In this document: positions 9,436 through 19,021 of the stretch, one piece after another
How the letters are laid out: every line of letters starts with the position of its first letter
How positions within the stretch are numbered: the first letter of the stretch is position 1
Origin: CAUTUX01 sp963542015
Lineage (GTDB): Bacteria; Bacillota; Clostridia; Christensenellales; CAG-917
DNA length: 64,000 nt
NCBI GenBank assembly: GCA_963542015.1
Contig: CAUTUX010000002.1
Span: 34,838-98,837 of the forward strand
Reading direction: 5' to 3'
The notes under the pieces: model-generated
What the model was told of the DNA's origin: nothing
Database searches by the model: none
Seen by the model: only the letters and a program-made list of their open reading frames with translations
Position numbers and translations under genes: made by a program

Positions 9436-10455
9436 TTAGCTGTTGTATCCATTCGGATTTTTCTTTTGCCAGTTCCAACTATCCCTACACATTTCATCTA
9501 AACCATACTTGCATTCAAATCCAATTTCTTTTTTTGCCTTGCTTGCATCTGCATAGCATTCCGCTATATCACCTGGTCTTCTTTCGACTATCTTATATGG
9601 AATCGTTACCCCTGAAGCTTTTTCAAATGCCTTTACCATTTCTAACACACTATATCCGTTACCAGTCCCCAAATTGTATATATATAGTCCTGTATCTTTT
9701 TCTATTTTCTTAATTGCACATACATGACCACTTGCCAAGTCAACTACATGTATATAGTCTCTAACTCCAGTTCCATCCTTTGTTGGATAATCCCCGCCAA
9801 AAACACTTAACTGCTTTAATTTCCCTATTCCCACTTGCGTAATGTATGGCATAAGATTGTTTGGAATCCCATTTGGGTCTTCTCCAATTAATCCGCTCTT
9901 ATGAGCTCCTATAGGATTGAAATATCTTAATAGGACAATATTAAATCTTTCGTCAGCTTTTCTTAAATCCATAAGTATTCTTTCAATCATTAACTTTGTT
10001 GTACCGTATGGATTTGTCGTTCCTCCCGTTTTTGCTTCCTCGTCAATCGGAACTTTTTCTGGACTACCATACACTGTTGCAGATGATGAGAAGATAAAAT
10101 TGAAACATCCACTTTCTCTCATTGCTTCTATCAACATCAGCGTGCTAATTAAGTTGTTGTCATAATATTCAATTGGTTTAATGCAAGACTCCCCTACTGC
10201 TTTCAATCCTGCAAAATGAATAACTCCGAAAATATTATTTTCTTTAAATATTTTCATCATTGCTGCTTTATCACGAACATCTTCTTTGTAAAATGTAATT
10301 TTCTTTCCTGCTATTTTTTCTATCCTGTCCTTAACAAGTTCCTTGCTATTAACAAGGTTGTCTACTACTACTACTTCATAGCCATTTTCTAACAGTCCAA
10401 TAACTGTATGTGAACCTATATATCCGAGTCCGCCAGTGACAAGTATTTTTGACAT
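9436..10455 (-). CDS. galE: UDP-glucose 4-epimerase
   Basis: 339 residues. The NAD-binding GGLGYIGSHT motif is at the N-terminus, and the catalytic Ser/Tyr-Lys set is visible as SSSATVYG and PYGTTKLM. The full-length GalE pattern (GVRDYIHVVDL, RRPGDIAECYAD) continues to the end. The enzyme interconverts UDP-glucose and UDP-galactose (possibly the N-acetyl forms) in the cytoplasm and feeds surface polysaccharide synthesis. AGGAGGAAGAG precedes the ATG. The gene lies 22 nt downstream of the GlmU-GlmM fusion gene, so the pair forms a nucleotide-sugar unit, and two O-antigen-ligase-like genes are nearby. Confidence 0.95.
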   Translation of the reverse strand: MSKILVTGGLGYIGSHTVIGLLENGYEVVVVDNLVNSKELVKDRIEKIAGKKITFYKEDVRDKAAMMKIFKENNIFGVIHFAGLKAVGESCIKPIEYYDNNLISTLMLIEAMRESGCFNFIFSSSATVYGSPEKVPIDEEAKTGGTTNPYGTTKLMIERILMDLRKADERFNIVLLRYFNPIGAHKSGLIGEDPNGIPNNLMPYITQVGIGKLKQLSVFGGDYPTKDGTGVRDYIHVVDLASGHVCAIKKIEKDTGLYIYNLGTGNGYSVLEMVKAFEKASGVTIPYKIVERRPGDIAECYADASKAKKEIGFECKYGLDEMCRDSWNWQKKNPNGYNS

Positions 10456-10477
10456 CTCTTCCTCCTATTATTTAACT

Positions 10478-12574
10478 TTATTTTTTATCTTTTTCGCCGT
10501 ATGTCTTTTCAAGATAATTATACATCTCTTCCATAATTGAATCAGCCAATGCTGGAGTTTTGCATTCAACCATAAGTCTAATCTTTGGTTCCGTTCCACT
10601 CTGCCTTACGACAACTCTTCCTTTCCCTTTCATTCTATCTTCAACATCAAGAACCATCTGTCTAAATGTTTCATCTTTCATGATCTGATCCTTGTTTTCT
10701 GTTATGAATGCTTTTTGTATCTGATAATATGGTTTGACTGTATACAATGAACTTAATTTACTTCCACTTTCTTGCAAAATCTTTGATAAGAACAATGCAA
10801 CGAACAGTGCATCTCCCGTTGGCAAATATTGATTCATTATTATATGCCCCGACTGCTCTCCACCAAGGACAATTCCTTCTTCTGCCATGGTTAAAGAGAC
10901 TATATGATCTCCAACATCTGAACGAACAACCAATATGCCTTTTTTCTTTAGAGCTTCCTCAACCCCTAGATTTGTATATATTGTGTATACTACTTTATTT
11001 TTATTTAATTCTTCCTTCTTCTTTAAGTACTGTGCAAGTATATAAATAATACCGTCTCCGTTAATTATTTCCCCCTTTTCATTGATCGCAATTATTCTAT
11101 CTGCATCTCCATCAAAACTAAATCCCAAGTCAGCTTGTTCTTCAATTACTTTCTTTGCACATGTCTCAGGATATAAAGCTCCAGTTCCATTGTTTATGAT
11201 TTTTCCATCACCAATGTCATTTATGGAAATTACATTATGACCAAGTGCTTCAAAAACTCCCTTCGCATATTTAGAAACTGCTCCGTTTGCACAGTCTATA
11301 ACTATTTTTAACTTTTTCCCTTTTGCTGGCTTACATGAACTCTGAAGATGTTCAAGATATTTGCTAAACAAATCTTTTTCTTCAACACACTGTCCTTTCA
11401 TTTCTCTAAAGATTGGTTTATTTCTTTCTATATGGTTTTCAATTTCATTTTCATCTATGTCTTGCAGTTTTTCACCTTTATTATTGAAAACCTTAATTCC
11501 GTTATATTCTGATGGGTTGTGTGATGCACTAATTACAACACCATAATTCGCTCCCTTTATTATTGTTGAATAGGCAACTGCTGGGGTTGCTACAATACCC
11601 ATATCTATTGCTGTTGCCCCGCTATCAATAATTCCTCTAACAAGAGCATCCTTTATCGCCTCACCACTTTCTCTAGTATCTCTTCCAACAATGATTTTTC
11701 CAAAGTCGGATGAATATCCTAAGTAGTTTCCACACATATATGCTATTTCGTCTGTAATCTCTTTTTGATACTTCCCTCTAATTCCATCAGTACCAAAATG
11801 TCTCTTCTTAAATACATTCTTATGATATTTGCTTCTGTTTTCCTTTATTTCCTCTCTTGTTCTTCCGATACACATACTGTTTGCTGGTAGATCTTTTGTT
11901 ACTGTAGTGCCAGCAGCAATAAATGCATTATTCTCAAGGATTACTGGTGCTATTACATTAGAGTTACTTCCTATGAATACGCTGTCACCAACTTTTGATC
12001 TATGTTTGTTTGTACCGTCATAATTAACAAAGATTGTGCCACATCCGATGTTACACTGATTTCCTATGTCGGCATCTCCTATATATGCAAGGTGAGCCAT
12101 CTTTGTTTGCTTGCCTATAACTGAATTTTTTATTTCTACAAAGTTACCAATACGACAAGATGCCCCAACATTTGTGTTTGTGTGTATATTTGCAAACGGA
12201 CCGACTGTTGTCTCTTGTCCTATTTCACTATCTCGCACATTGCTTTTCTCAAGTGTTGCTCCTGAATGTATTATTGAATTAACTACAGTGTTTCCTTCTC
12301 TTAGTTTACAGTTTGCTCCAATTTGAGTTTTTCCCTTCAAAACATTGTTTGGATAAATATATGCCCCTTCTTGAATTTGTACCGAGTCATCAATATATAT
12401 TCCAACAATGGATTCAAAAATTACTCCGTTCTTTATATGCTTTTTAATAATGGCGATTCTTATCTGATCAAAGGCTTTTTCTCTTGCTATTAGGTCGCTG
12501 CAGTCGATTTTATTTTCTTTGCAATATTGCTCAAAATCAATTCCTAAATACTCTTTTAACATCAATTTTTCCAT
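10478..12574 (-). CDS. glmM: Fusion of GlmU acetyltransferase domain and phosphoglucosamine mutase GlmM
   Basis: 698 residues. Residues about 20-50 resemble the GlmU linker helix. Residues 50-245 are a left-handed beta-helix acetyltransferase with the GlmU motifs KMAHLAYIGD (catalytic His about 161), NYDGTNKHRS and AGTTVTKDLP. From about residue 258 a complete GlmM follows: HFGTDGIRG, phosphoserine loop ISASHNP (Ser about 351), metal loop FDGDADR, and the phosphate-binding RQSGTEP near the C-terminus. GlmM makes glucosamine-1-phosphate and the GlmU domain acetylates it, so two successive steps sit on one chain. The GlmU uridyltransferase domain (LxxGxGTRM motif) is absent and must be encoded elsewhere. 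A TATAAT box lies only 12 nt upstream of the ATG and no clear ribosome-binding site is present. A start four codons later is possible. Confidence 0.9.
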   Translation of the reverse strand: MEKLMLKEYLGIDFEQYCKENKIDCSDLIAREKAFDQIRIAIIKKHIKNGVIFESIVGIYIDDSVQIQEGAYIYPNNVLKGKTQIGANCKLREGNTVVNSIIHSGATLEKSNVRDSEIGQETTVGPFANIHTNTNVGASCRIGNFVEIKNSVIGKQTKMAHLAYIGDADIGNQCNIGCGTIFVNYDGTNKHRSKVGDSVFIGSNSNVIAPVILENNAFIAAGTTVTKDLPANSMCIGRTREEIKENRSKYHKNVFKKRHFGTDGIRGKYQKEITDEIAYMCGNYLGYSSDFGKIIVGRDTRESGEAIKDALVRGIIDSGATAIDMGIVATPAVAYSTIIKGANYGVVISASHNPSEYNGIKVFNNKGEKLQDIDENEIENHIERNKPIFREMKGQCVEEKDLFSKYLEHLQSSCKPAKGKKLKIVIDCANGAVSKYAKGVFEALGHNVISINDIGDGKIINNGTGALYPETCAKKVIEEQADLGFSFDGDADRIIAINEKGEIINGDGIIYILAQYLKKKEELNKNKVVYTIYTNLGVEEALKKKGILVVRSDVGDHIVSLTMAEEGIVLGGEQSGHIIMNQYLPTGDALFVALFLSKILQESGSKLSSLYTVKPYYQIQKAFITENKDQIMKDETFRQMVLDVEDRMKGKGRVVVRQSGTEPKIRLMVECKTPALADSIMEEMYNYLEKTYGEKDKK

Positions 12575-13324
12575 GTCAATAATTATATTATACTTTTGTT
12601 TTTGTGTGAATGTATGTGTCAAATTTCCAATGCAGTTAACATTATTTTTTAAATTTTTTGCTTAATTTCCAATATTTATGCCTTTCATGTATCCATTTTT
12701 TAAAATTTTTCAATCACTTTATTTGCATCCTTAATATGTGTGTCTATGTTGTCCGTATAGACAAAAAAGCTCGTATAATACTCTTTTCATTTCCGCCGGC
12801 GAATGGTGTAACCATATTTTAAATTATGAGAACGCTTAGCTTTTATGTTCCCCTGGATCCTGCAGAAATTATTCATCTACTACCCATCTTTTCCCTTTTC
12901 TGCCTCTACAAATAAAATTGCAAGAACACGTGATTTTTAACTTCAAAATCGCAACTTGCATATGTCTGCATAAATATGCCTCCGATGATAATTTGAGTGA
13001 TATGTATGCGAAAATAGATCTCACAAAATGCTAATCTAGCTAGGACAATTGAGCGATGTCTGCTTATTTGTTTTTGAAACTTCACTAACACATGGATTCT
13101 TTGCTAATTGTTGTAAATAGGTTGTCTAATCCAGTAAATTTGCTTTTATGATTCGATGATTGTGTGAATAGAGGGCTTCCAAGACCTTATCCCAATAACT
13201 GATTACTTCTAACAAACCTTTTGCTGTTAATAGGTTGCTGTTTGCTTGAAACTATTATTTGTATATACCTTTCTTTCATTAGATCTATAATTGGTGTGTT
13301 TGAGGTAGCCTTCTGTATTTTTAT
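12575..13324. other. 750-bp region without a convincing gene
   Basis: Between the glmU-glmM fusion and the first ligase gene. It holds a TATAAT box close to the fusion-gene start, a dyad GTCTAT-9 nt-ATAGAC (12742-12762), and nested hairpins near 12906-12990. On the minus strand a 61-codon frame (12906-13091) contains an internal ATG preceded by GGAGG that would give a 19-residue peptide. Composition and lack of similarity make coding doubtful. I see no RNA of known family. Confidence 0.5.
12906..12960 (-). terminator. Possible terminator downstream of the first ligase gene
   Basis: On the minus strand TGCAAG pairs with CTTGCA, and GATTTT with AAAATC inside it. A U-rich tract (ATTTTATTTG) follows. 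This could end the asnS-to-ligase transcript, although it lies about 360 nt after the last gene. Confidence 0.4.
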
Positions 13325-14800
13325 TTATGCTAAATATATTTTACATTCTTCCAACAAAATATCTTTTTGTTCTAGTTTTGGTTCAAGATTTTTAATTTCT
13401 GCAATTCCAGTAAGAACCATAACCAATGTCACAAATGGATATGGCAAAAATGTTCCGCAATCAATCAAAGAATACAATTCATATCCTAACAACCCTAAAA
13501 ACATAAATATTTTAAACATGTCATTTTTCATGCCTTTACAAATTATTTTATATCTAACAAAGTATTCATAACCCATTGCAATTATTCCAACAATTCCCAT
13601 GCCTCCTATAATTTGGAAAAATGTGGAGTGATACCAATATAGGGTGCCATTGTTATATGACAATGCTCCATTTTTTAACAAATAGACCATTCCGCCGCCC
13701 GTTAGAATATTGTTTTTAAAATGTCTTATTGCGTCTGAATATATTTTATCTCTACCTGTTCCTCCCTGCAATTTCGCCATTTCCAACGCTCCAACAATTT
13801 GATTGAAGAATATGGCACAGAATGTCCCTACCAAAAGCAATATAATAACTGCTGGTTTGAGTTCCCTCCATCTATCTTTGCTTCGAACTAACAAGACTGA
13901 GCTTATAAAAAACGCCGTTACCAAACCAAATAATATTCCGCCTCTGGAGAATGTTAAAAATATTCCTAAGAAACTCATATAGCCCATTATGTTGTACTTA
14001 TAACCTCTTTTCTTAAGCTTATGGCTCAAATAGAATCCAAAAGGGAAACATATTAACAATAGTGTTGCCACATTGTTGGGATTAGCCCACCCTAAGTCAA
14101 CATCTGGCTCCTCTGGTGAATCATAGTTCAAAATCTTAAAAATTTTTCCTCTTCCGTGTACGGTTGTGTTGCCAAACAACAGTAAAACAGCAAGCTGTAT
14201 TGTTATCAAAACACCGAAATATACCAACACCTTCGATATAAAAATTTCTATAGAAACATACTTGTTTGGCTTGCAGTATCCAATAAAAAAATAAAAAAGC
14301 AGTGGTAATACAATCCATGGGATATATTGTGCTAATGCTTCTTTCCCACCTGCACTAAACCATGATGCTTTATCTGAGGACCCTAATCCACCTAAAAAAA
14401 TTGCGACTCCACATAGCAAGTGCGGAATATACATCTTTCTTACCCTAAAAATAGGTCTATATATAATTATGTGTATTAATACAAATAATAAAAAAATTCC
14501 TATTGGTATAAATTGAAAAAGGTATCTTTCTATGTTTGCTGTAGCAAATATTGCTGATGATATAAAAAAGAAAGGCATTGTGGGTGTTAAATCATCAAGA
14601 ATTAAAACCGCAATTCCACCTAAAATTGCAAGAGTAGTTAAGGCTATTGCTGGAATATCCAAATACCAACTTAAAAATACTGTTATGCAGAAAATTACCA
14701 AATAAGAATCACTGTAAAAGAAACTCTTAAGTTTATCAGGTGCCTTTGCTAGGTTAGCTCTTGCCCGCTCCATAGGAGACATTATTGTAGTTGCTTCCAT
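13325..14800 (-). CDS. O-antigen ligase/polymerase-like membrane protein, copy 1
   Basis: 491 residues with about 11-12 hydrophobic segments and one larger outside loop near residues 330-400. The O-antigen ligase (Wzy/WaaL-type) signature is visible: FLTFSRGGIL, then GRDKIYSDA, TGGG and YHSTFFQIIGGMGIVG. Such proteins transfer or polymerise lipid-linked polysaccharide at the outer face of the membrane. GAGGG lies just before the ATG. It is the last gene of the asnS-asnA-aspS-lipoprotein run, 27 nt after the lipoprotein. A paralogue (20802-22313) lies upstream of the same run, with the same motif order. Confidence 0.85.
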   Translation of the reverse strand: MEATTIMSPMERARANLAKAPDKLKSFFYSDSYLVIFCITVFLSWYLDIPAIALTTLAILGGIAVLILDDLTPTMPFFFISSAIFATANIERYLFQFIPIGIFLLFVLIHIIIYRPIFRVRKMYIPHLLCGVAIFLGGLGSSDKASWFSAGGKEALAQYIPWIVLPLLFYFFIGYCKPNKYVSIEIFISKVLVYFGVLITIQLAVLLLFGNTTVHGRGKIFKILNYDSPEEPDVDLGWANPNNVATLLLICFPFGFYLSHKLKKRGYKYNIMGYMSFLGIFLTFSRGGILFGLVTAFFISSVLLVRSKDRWRELKPAVIILLLVGTFCAIFFNQIVGALEMAKLQGGTGRDKIYSDAIRHFKNNILTGGGMVYLLKNGALSYNNGTLYWYHSTFFQIIGGMGIVGIIAMGYEYFVRYKIICKGMKNDMFKIFMFLGLLGYELYSLIDCGTFLPYPFVTLVMVLTGIAEIKNLEPKLEQKDILLEECKIYLA

Positions 14801-14827
14801 AAAGCCCTCAGCCCTATACTTGTTTTT

Positions 14828-16252
14828 TTATTTCTTTTTATTCTTGTCCTTCGTGTCTTCAGCAATTGAAACTTTTTCAGGCTTGTTATCTGATTTGCTC
14901 ATATCTGCACAATATAAATAGTCGCTGTCTTTGGAGTTGTAATAATAAATTATATTCCCAAAAATTACAGATTTTACATCGTTAAATCTAAGATTCAAAC
15001 CTTTTAGTATTTGCCGCTCTGTTGCGAATGTTCCTTCATCTTCTTTTGATCGATCATATGATAGTGCTGTTAAATCAGCGTTTGAATCTTGTCTAAAGTA
15101 GTACAGATTTGTTTTATCTTCTTTTACGACTTTAATCTTTTTATCTACGAAGACCTCTGCTTTGTTGTCATGATACCAATATGTTTTGTTGCGTTCATAT
15201 ACCAAAGCTCCCTTTTCGTGTCCGAGGTAGTATACGTTTAAAGGTTCAACTTCAGATGTAAAGATTTGTTTTTCATTCTTTATATCTAGCCCACCATTTG
15301 GTAACAAAATATTGCTACACATCATGGTTGTGGTTTTTTGGGTTGCGTTTTGGTAAGATTTTTTGTACATAATCGTGTCTCTTCCTTCTTCGTTCTTCCA
15401 GTACATTAATCTAAATCCAAAAAGTTTATCTTTGTGCTTTTCTTTTTCTTTCTTTTCTTCTTCTGAAAGATATGCATCTTTTGGTACTACGACTTTATGA
15501 TCAGTACCCTTATATGTAATTGACTCAATTGCGTTCGCATGATCTTTATCAGTAGAACGACGAACCATATAGTATATATAGTCGCTATTGTCATTCCATA
15601 AATGATCTACAACATCAGACTCTAGCTCTTTAGTCCTCTTTTTAACTGAAGCCTTTATCTGCATTACATTTCCTTTTTTAGGAAGTGCAGTTAAATCAAC
15701 TGAGTACATTTTTTTCTTAGATACAAATACGAGATGTGTCTTTTTTACTATAAACTCTGCCTTTCTATCATCTGCAGTATAAATTTTTTGTAATGCACTA
15801 CCATCCAGTTTCACTCTCCAAAAATCTAAATCTGTTTTGGATTGTGTCCCATTGCCATCTCTATCTCTATTTGGTGAAGCAAAATATAGCCAATCATCTT
15901 GAATATACATTCCGTTCTTTGAGTTACCACTCCATACAATAGTTGATACCAACTGTTTCTGTGTTCCCTTTATAAGCATCCCATTTTTATCAACCTCTGC
16001 TCTATACAATCCGCCTTTAACAACCTTACCCCATGTTCCTGAATCAAGCTTGTCTGTAAATCCATTCGCAAAATAAATGTATTTCCCTTTACGTACAACC
16101 TGAGTACCATTTCCCTCAACTGGTGCACCTGAATCAATACCTGAAACTTTATTTGCCTTATAATTCGTACATGCGGTAAATGTTAAAATAGATAATGCAA
16201 TAACTGCAATTAATAAAAAAATACTTAAAATTCTATTTCTTTTATAAGTCAT
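14828..16252 (-). CDS. Secreted lipoprotein, probably beta-propeller-like
   Basis: 474 residues. A signal peptide with lipobox LTFTAC (Cys about 28) indicates a membrane-anchored lipoprotein. The mature part has repeated segments such as GKYIYFANGF, DDWLYFASPN and NIIYYYNSKD: short hydrophobic Tyr-rich strands separated by charged turns, typical of DUF5050-type or other propeller-like extracytoplasmic proteins (tentative). No enzyme motif was seen. AAAGGAATAAGAT before the ATG overlaps the end of aspS, from which it is separated by 3 nt. Its neighbour is an O-antigen-ligase-like protein, so a role at the cell surface with that protein is plausible but unproven. Confidence 0.8.
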   Translation of the reverse strand: MTYKRNRILSIFLLIAVIALSILTFTACTNYKANKVSGIDSGAPVEGNGTQVVRKGKYIYFANGFTDKLDSGTWGKVVKGGLYRAEVDKNGMLIKGTQKQLVSTIVWSGNSKNGMYIQDDWLYFASPNRDRDGNGTQSKTDLDFWRVKLDGSALQKIYTADDRKAEFIVKKTHLVFVSKKKMYSVDLTALPKKGNVMQIKASVKKRTKELESDVVDHLWNDNSDYIYYMVRRSTDKDHANAIESITYKGTDHKVVVPKDAYLSEEEKKEKEKHKDKLFGFRLMYWKNEEGRDTIMYKKSYQNATQKTTTMMCSNILLPNGGLDIKNEKQIFTSEVEPLNVYYLGHEKGALVYERNKTYWYHDNKAEVFVDKKIKVVKEDKTNLYYFRQDSNADLTALSYDRSKEDEGTFATERQILKGLNLRFNDVKSVIFGNIIYYYNSKDSDYLYCADMSKSDNKPEKVSIAEDTKDKNKKK

Positions 16253-16255
16253 ATC

Positions 16256-17992
16256 TTATTCCTTTACTTCTCTCAATTTAATATGAACATCCCTCAACTG
16301 CTTTTCTGTAACTGTTGAAGGTGCTCCCATTAAAACATCCCTTGCATTTTTATCCATCGGGAATGTAATAATCTCTCTAATATTTTGTTCTCCTTTTAAT
16401 AACATAACTATTCTATCAACACCAGGAGCTATCCCCGCATGTGGCGGTGCCCCAAATTTAAATGCATTATACAGTGCTGAAAACTTTTCTTCTATAACTG
16501 ATTTGTCGTATCCTGCAATCTCGAATGCTTTTTCCATTAAAATCGGATCATGATTTCTAACTGCCCCGCTACTTAATTCCACTCCATTAACAACACTGTC
16601 ATACTGATATGCAAGTATGTCCAGTGGCTTCTTTGTCTGAAGTGCTTCAAGTCCACCTTGAGGCATCGAAAATGGATTATGTGAAAAATCTATTTCTCCT
16701 TCTTCATTAAGTTCATACATTGGAAAATCTACAACCCAACAAAATCTAAATGCATTTTTTTCTATCAAATCACATCCTATCCCAAGTTGTTGTCTTACAA
16801 ATCCAGCCTGTTTTTCAATTCCTTCCGTTTCTGCCAAAATGGCCACAAATGAATTTGCTTGTATCTTTAATTTTTTAATTAATTCATCCCCAACATTTTC
16901 AATGAATTTTGCTATACCGCCTTGTATATGATTGTCTTTATCTGTTTTAAAATAATAAAGCGATGTAGCTCCATTTTCTTTTGCTTTTTCAGCGAGCTCA
17001 TCTATAAACTTTCTTGTCTGTTTAAAATCTTGAACAACAATAGCTTTTATTTTTTTCTTTTCAAAAAACTGTGCTGTTCCTTTTAATTCTTTTGTAACAT
17101 CTTTAATTATCAAAGGATTTCGCAAATCAGGTTTATCGCTACCATAATTTTTCATTGCATCTTTATATGTAATTCTTCTAAATGGTGGTTTATCTACTTC
17201 CCAATCTGAGAATGTACTGAAAACTTCGCTAAGAACTTCTTCCATAACTGAAAATACATCTTCTTGTGATGCAAAGCACATTTCAGTATCAAGCTGATAG
17301 AATTCTCCAGGACTTCTGTCCGCCCTTGCGTCTTCATCTCTAAAGCAAGGTGCTATCTGAAAATATCTATCAAATCCAGATGCCATCAATAACTGTTTAT
17401 ACTGCTGAGGTGCTTGTGGTAACGCATAGAACTTCCCTGGATGCAGTCTTGAAGGTACTATAAAGTCTCTTGCTCCTTCTGGTGATGAACTTGTTAATAT
17501 TGGTGTCGTGATTTCTAAGAAGCCCTTCTGTGTCATTTTGTTTCTAAGCCAACTCACTACCCTTGACCTAAACTCTATTTTTTCTCTAACGTCCGGATTT
17601 CTTAAATCTAAATATCTGTATTTTAATCTTGTATCTTCTCTTGATTGCGTAGATGTAGCAACCTCAAATGGAAGATTTTCATAACATTTACCAAGTAAAT
17701 TAATTGTAGTAGGTTCAACCTCAATCATGCCTGTTGGCATCTCTTTGTTTGGAGAACTTCTTTTTACAACTTTACCCTCAACTGAAATTGTTGATTCTCT
17801 TGGGATTTCTCTTATTTGTTGTTGCAACTTTTCATCCGCAACAACAACCTGTGTGTATCCATAAAAATCACGCATCACAAAAAAAACAACAGAGCCCAAG
17901 TCTCTAATGCTACTTAACCATCCAGACAGTTTAACTTCTTGTCCTATGTTTCTTTCTCTTAATTCACCGCATGTATGTGTTCTTGACTGCAT
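16256..17992 (-). CDS. aspS: Aspartyl-tRNA synthetase, bacterial type
   Basis: 578 residues from MQSRTHTCG. It attaches aspartate to tRNA-Asp in the cytoplasm. Domains: N-terminal OB-fold anticodon-binding domain (about 1-105), class II catalytic core with motif 2 FRDEDARADRSPGEFYQLD, the bacterial GAD insertion (about 290-405), and motif 3 GIAPGVDRIVMLL near the C-terminus. The GAD domain marks it as bacterial-type rather than archaeal-type. The ATG at 17992 is preferred over a TTG two codons earlier. It begins 10 nt after asnA, so aspS, asnA and asnS form one aspartate/asparagine operon. With AsnS present there is no need for an indirect Asn-tRNA route through a non-discriminating AspRS. 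Confidence 0.97.
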   Translation of the reverse strand: MQSRTHTCGELRERNIGQEVKLSGWLSSIRDLGSVVFFVMRDFYGYTQVVVADEKLQQQIREIPRESTISVEGKVVKRSSPNKEMPTGMIEVEPTTINLLGKCYENLPFEVATSTQSREDTRLKYRYLDLRNPDVREKIEFRSRVVSWLRNKMTQKGFLEITTPILTSSSPEGARDFIVPSRLHPGKFYALPQAPQQYKQLLMASGFDRYFQIAPCFRDEDARADRSPGEFYQLDTEMCFASQEDVFSVMEEVLSEVFSTFSDWEVDKPPFRRITYKDAMKNYGSDKPDLRNPLIIKDVTKELKGTAQFFEKKKIKAIVVQDFKQTRKFIDELAEKAKENGATSLYYFKTDKDNHIQGGIAKFIENVGDELIKKLKIQANSFVAILAETEGIEKQAGFVRQQLGIGCDLIEKNAFRFCWVVDFPMYELNEEGEIDFSHNPFSMPQGGLEALQTKKPLDILAYQYDSVVNGVELSSGAVRNHDPILMEKAFEIAGYDKSVIEEKFSALYNAFKFGAPPHAGIAPGVDRIVMLLKGEQNIREIITFPMDKNARDVLMGAPSTVTEKQLRDVHIKLREVKE

Positions 17993-18002
17993 ATACAAAC
18001 CA

Positions 18003-19010
18003 TCACAATAACTGTATATTGTGTGCCTTACACTCCTCTCTCATTTCATCTGGCCATATAGAAGCTTGGACTTCCCCAATATGAGCTTTCTCTAATATTA
18101 GCATACAAAGTCTTGATTGCCCAATTCCTCCACCTATTGTGAGAGGCAATTTATCTTCAACAATATCTTTATGATATTTGTTTTTCAGCCGTTCTTCCTT
18201 ATCTGCAAGCTTCAGTTGTTCTAATAAACTATCCTTATTAACTCTTATTCCCATTGATGAAAGTTCTAAACTCTCACCGAGTATTTTGTTATAGAAAAGT
18301 AAATCACCATTTAATTTCCAATCATCATAATCTGGAGATCTGCTATCATGTGGCTTTCCATTCGTCAAATTTCCACCAATGTGCATTAAGAAAACTGTTC
18401 CGAATTTTTTTGTTAGCTCATTTTCTCTCTGCTTTTCTGTTAAGTCGGGATACATCTGCAGTGCCTCTTCTGAACTTATAAACTTAATTTCACTATTGAT
18501 TTCAGTTTTGATAATTGGATATTTCTTCTTTGTTTCATTTAGCGTTTCAACTATAGTCTGTACAATTCTTCTAACTATCATTTTTAAAAAGTCTTCTGAT
18601 CTTTGTTTGTCACTGATGACCATTTCCCAATCCCATTGATCAACATACACACTATGAATGTTGTCACATGAATCATCTCTTCGAATGGCATTCATGTCAG
18701 TATATATTCCCTCGCCCTGTCCAAAGTTATATTCTCTTAATGCGATTCTTTTCCATTTAGCTAACGAATGTACTATCTCTACTGTCTTATTTTGTTCTTT
18801 TAAATCAAAAGTAACTGGTCTCTCAACGCCGCTGAGGTTATCATTAATTCCAGTTTTACTCTCCACCATCATTGGTGCTGAAACTCTTTCAAAAGCAAAA
18901 TTTTTAATAAAGTTTTTTTGGAATGTGTCTTTAACAAACTTAATTGCTTTTTGTGTTTCCCTTAGATCTAATGCAGATCTGTATCCTTCTGGTATTTTTA
19001 ATGAATACAT
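18003..19010 (-). CDS. asnA: Aspartate-ammonia ligase (asparagine synthetase A)
   Basis: 335 residues. It makes asparagine from aspartate, ammonia and ATP in the cytoplasm. AsnA is related to class II tRNA synthetases and the family pattern is clear: VSAPMMVE, GINDNLSGVERPV, YTDMNAIRRDD, YVDQWDWE and the C-terminal GGGIGQSRLCMLILEK. The length is that of the usual family. AGGAG lies before the ATG, and the gene sits 11 nt after asnS. Its place between asnS and aspS suggests control of asparagine supply together with charging of tRNA-Asn and tRNA-Asp. I found no T-box leader upstream. Confidence 0.97.
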   Translation of the reverse strand: MYSLKIPEGYRSALDLRETQKAIKFVKDTFQKNFIKNFAFERVSAPMMVESKTGINDNLSGVERPVTFDLKEQNKTVEIVHSLAKWKRIALREYNFGQGEGIYTDMNAIRRDDSCDNIHSVYVDQWDWEMVISDKQRSEDFLKMIVRRIVQTIVETLNETKKKYPIIKTEINSEIKFISSEEALQMYPDLTEKQRENELTKKFGTVFLMHIGGNLTNGKPHDSRSPDYDDWKLNGDLLFYNKILGESLELSSMGIRVNKDSLLEQLKLADKEERLKNKYHKDIVEDKLPLTIGGGIGQSRLCMLILEKAHIGEVQASIWPDEMREECKAHNIQLL

Positions 19011-19021
19011 TTAAAAAACTC

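Noticed and set aside
12906..13091. 61-codon frame on the minus strand, with an internal GGAGG-ATG
   Set aside because: No similarity, overlaps a probable terminator hairpin, and the internal product would be only 19 residues.
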